From: CAZCSY01 sp964501505
Lineage (GTDB): Bacteria > Omnitrophota > Gorgyraeia > Velamenicoccales > Velamenicoccaceae
Direction of reading: 5' to 3'
NCBI GenBank assembly: GCA_964501505.1
Contig: CAZCSY010000087.1
Span: 1-6,292, forward strand
Length of the DNA stretch: 6,292 nucleotides
Each line of letters starts with the position of its first letter. Positions within the stretch are counted from its first letter, which is position 1. Below are positions 4,940-6,292 of this stretch, piece by piece. The notes below the pieces were generated by a model, which was not told where the DNA came from, ran no database searches, and worked only from the letters and a program-made list of their open reading frames with translations. Made by a program: the position numbers and the translations under genes.

Positions 4940-6292
4940 ACGTGTCTTTCTTTGTTGCCGAACTGCAAACGATCTTAAAGGTCAAATAGGCGATGCCATT
5001 CTCCTCTTTCTCCCGGTACGAGACGAGCTCGATATGGGCATACTCTTTGTCAAAGGTCGCGTCCTCCTTCAGGCGCGCGAGAAAATCATTCATGAGTTCC
5101 AGGCGTTGGCGCGGCTCGGCGTCATAGGAGGCGCACTCCAGCTCAAGGTATCTATTCTCTGAGGAAAAATAGATGCGCACCACCCAAACCCCCTTTGGCA
5201 AGAGGTGAGGAAGATCAACCAGGATGTCCTGGGCCTGAGCGGCATCGATCGCATCCCTCCAAGACTTCTTCTTCGCGATCAGATCACACTCGCTCTGCTC
5301 GATGGTCTCCAGCGTTGAAAGGTCCAGGCCAGGCAGAAAGGGCGGCTGCACGACGGTCTTGACGAGCAGTTCTTTTTCGAGGGGATATAACTTCGAAAAC
5401 CCCATGCCGTAGCCGATCGCCACGAGGATCCCCCCGATGACGGCGCCCTTGATCAACGACCCCCGGGACTGCTGGGTGAAATTCAACAGGGCCTGTCCGG
5501 CGTTCTGACTCGCGAGCCCCACCAGGACCGTCGACATCGCGTCAGCCTTCTCCGGTTTGGACAGGTTCAGGGTGATCAACGAAGACCGCAGGTGCCGACA
5601 CGACGCCCCCCAGGCCTTGAAGACGTCAAAGATCATGTCTTCGGGCACGTCCTTGCCTTTAAAGAAATCCTTCGCCGCAACGACGTGGGTCTTCAAACCC
5701 AGCTCGCGGTGGAAGTGCTCGGCCCACTCGGTCCTCCCCTGACGCGACAGGATCAGCATCTCGTCGATATCCTTTTTCATGAACTGCCGGCGGAAATAAT
5801 CCATCGAGACGCGCACCTCGTTCACGAGACGGTACAACATCCCCTCCGAGTCGCCTTCGGCACCGCCGCCTTTGCCGAATCCCAGGAGGCGGATATCGCG
5901 CGTAAAATAAGGAAAGCCCTTGTCGACGATCAGGATGTCGGCCTCGTCCTCGTCCACTTCAAGGATGACGACCGACTTATTTGCGGAGATCTTGCCGCGG
6001 ACGGCCAGGAGCCGGAAGAGACTGAAGAGGCTCGGTTCGCACGCGACGACATCAAGGTCCAGCTGTTTGAAGAGACTCTGATAACGGTTGAGCCCCTCGC
6101 GGCGCATGCCGCACAGGATCACCTCGAGGATATTGGCCCGCGGCCGGATCCGGTACTGAAAGTCATACGAGAGATCCTCGACCTTGAAGGGGACGTACTT
6201 CTTCATCTCAAAGTTGATTCCCGCCACGATCTCGGAGTTGGGGATCTGGGGCATCTCGAAGAAACGGATGATGAGGTCCTTGGAGGGCAGGG
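4917..6292 (-). CDS. PilM–PilN fusion-like inner-membrane protein (5' end cut by window edge)
   Basis: 457 residues are visible; the frame stays open to the right edge, where LPSKDLIIRFFE precedes the first internal ATG at 6254, so the true start is outside. Visible residues 1–245 resemble the PilM actin-like domain (RFFEMPQIP, FEMKKYVPFKVEDLSYDF, then VNEVRVSMDYFRRQF at 156–170). A single transmembrane helix lies about 278–298 (LIKGAVIGGILVAIGYGMGF). The remainder (300–457) looks like the PilN periplasmic domain: LLPKGVWVVRIYFSSENRYLELE at 363–385, a helix at 394–409, then IELVSYREKEENGIAYLTFKI. No separate pilN gene exists before pilO. The overall layout, cytoplasmic actin-like domain plus helix plus periplasmic ferredoxin-like domain, equals that of GspL in type II secretion. 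The canonical phosphate motif of PilM appears degenerate. Its role would be cytoplasmic ring and alignment complex in one chain. The PilM half is secure; the PilN half rests on topology and position. Confidence 0.85.
   Translation of the reverse strand, partial: LPSKDLIIRFFEMPQIPNSEIVAGINFEMKKYVPFKVEDLSYDFQYRIRPRANILEVILCGMRREGLNRYQSLFKQLDLDVVACEPSLFSLFRLLAVRGKISANKSVVILEVDEDEADILIVDKGFPYFTRDIRLLGFGKGGGAEGDSEGMLYRLVNEVRVSMDYFRRQFMKKDIDEMLILSRQGRTEWAEHFHRELGLKTHVVAAKDFFKGKDVPEDMIFDVFKAWGASCRHLRSSLITLNLSKPEKADAMSTVLVGLASQNAGQALLNFTQQSRGSLIKGAVIGGILVAIGYGMGFSKLYPLEKELLVKTVVQPPFLPGLDLSTLETIEQSECDLIAKKKSWRDAIDAAQAQDILVDLPHLLPKGVWVVRIYFSSENRYLELECASYDAEPRQRLELMNDFLARLKEDATFDKEYAHIELVSYREKEENGIAYLTFKIVCSSATKKDTYAQPVTF

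Overview
The window is one uninterrupted stretch of a type IV pilus / type II secretion-family assembly operon. Every gene is on the minus strand, so transcription runs from high to low coordinates. In transcription order it holds: (1) a PilM–PilN fusion-like inner-membrane protein, with its N-terminus cut by the right window edge (4917–6292); (2) a PilO-like protein (4415–4939); (3) a PilP-like periplasmic protein (3967–4407); (4) a PilQ/MshL-type outer-membrane secretin (2369–3937); (5) a PilB/GspE/MshE-type assembly ATPase with an N-terminal MshEN domain (607–2322); and (6) the start of a PilC/GspF-type platform protein, cut by the left window edge (1–614). Genes overlap or lie within a few tens of bases of each other, and no gap exceeds 50 bases. 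No promoter, tRNA, rRNA, mobile element or CRISPR array is visible.

Together the products form the core of an envelope-spanning machine. The PilMN-like and PilO-like proteins make the inner-membrane alignment complex. PilP links that complex across the periplasm to the secretin pore. The ATPase drives pilin or pseudopilin polymerisation through the PilC platform. Pilin genes, a prepilin peptidase and any PilT retraction ATPase are not in the window. The order (M/N-O-P-secretin-ATPase-platform), the short secretin without AMIN domains, the PilP without a lipobox, and the MshEN domain are closer to MSHA-type pilus clusters (mshI-J-K-L-...-E-G) than to the classical split pilMNOPQ and pilBC loci. 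The nucleotide-second-messenger receptor motif in the ATPase suggests control by cyclic di-GMP.

A secretin requires an outer membrane, so the host is a diderm bacterium. Base composition is fairly GC-rich by eye. The style of the PilM and ATPase sequences recalls uncultured diderm lineages such as Omnitrophota, but this is a weak impression and not a demonstrated assignment.

The least ordinary points are the single polypeptide joining PilM-like and PilN-like halves, with an apparently eroded nucleotide-binding motif and a retained INLLP-like peptide at the junction; an exact 18-base repeat that falls in register with the two cyclic di-GMP-binding motifs; and a hairpin plus T-run placed just before the ATPase ribosome binding site.
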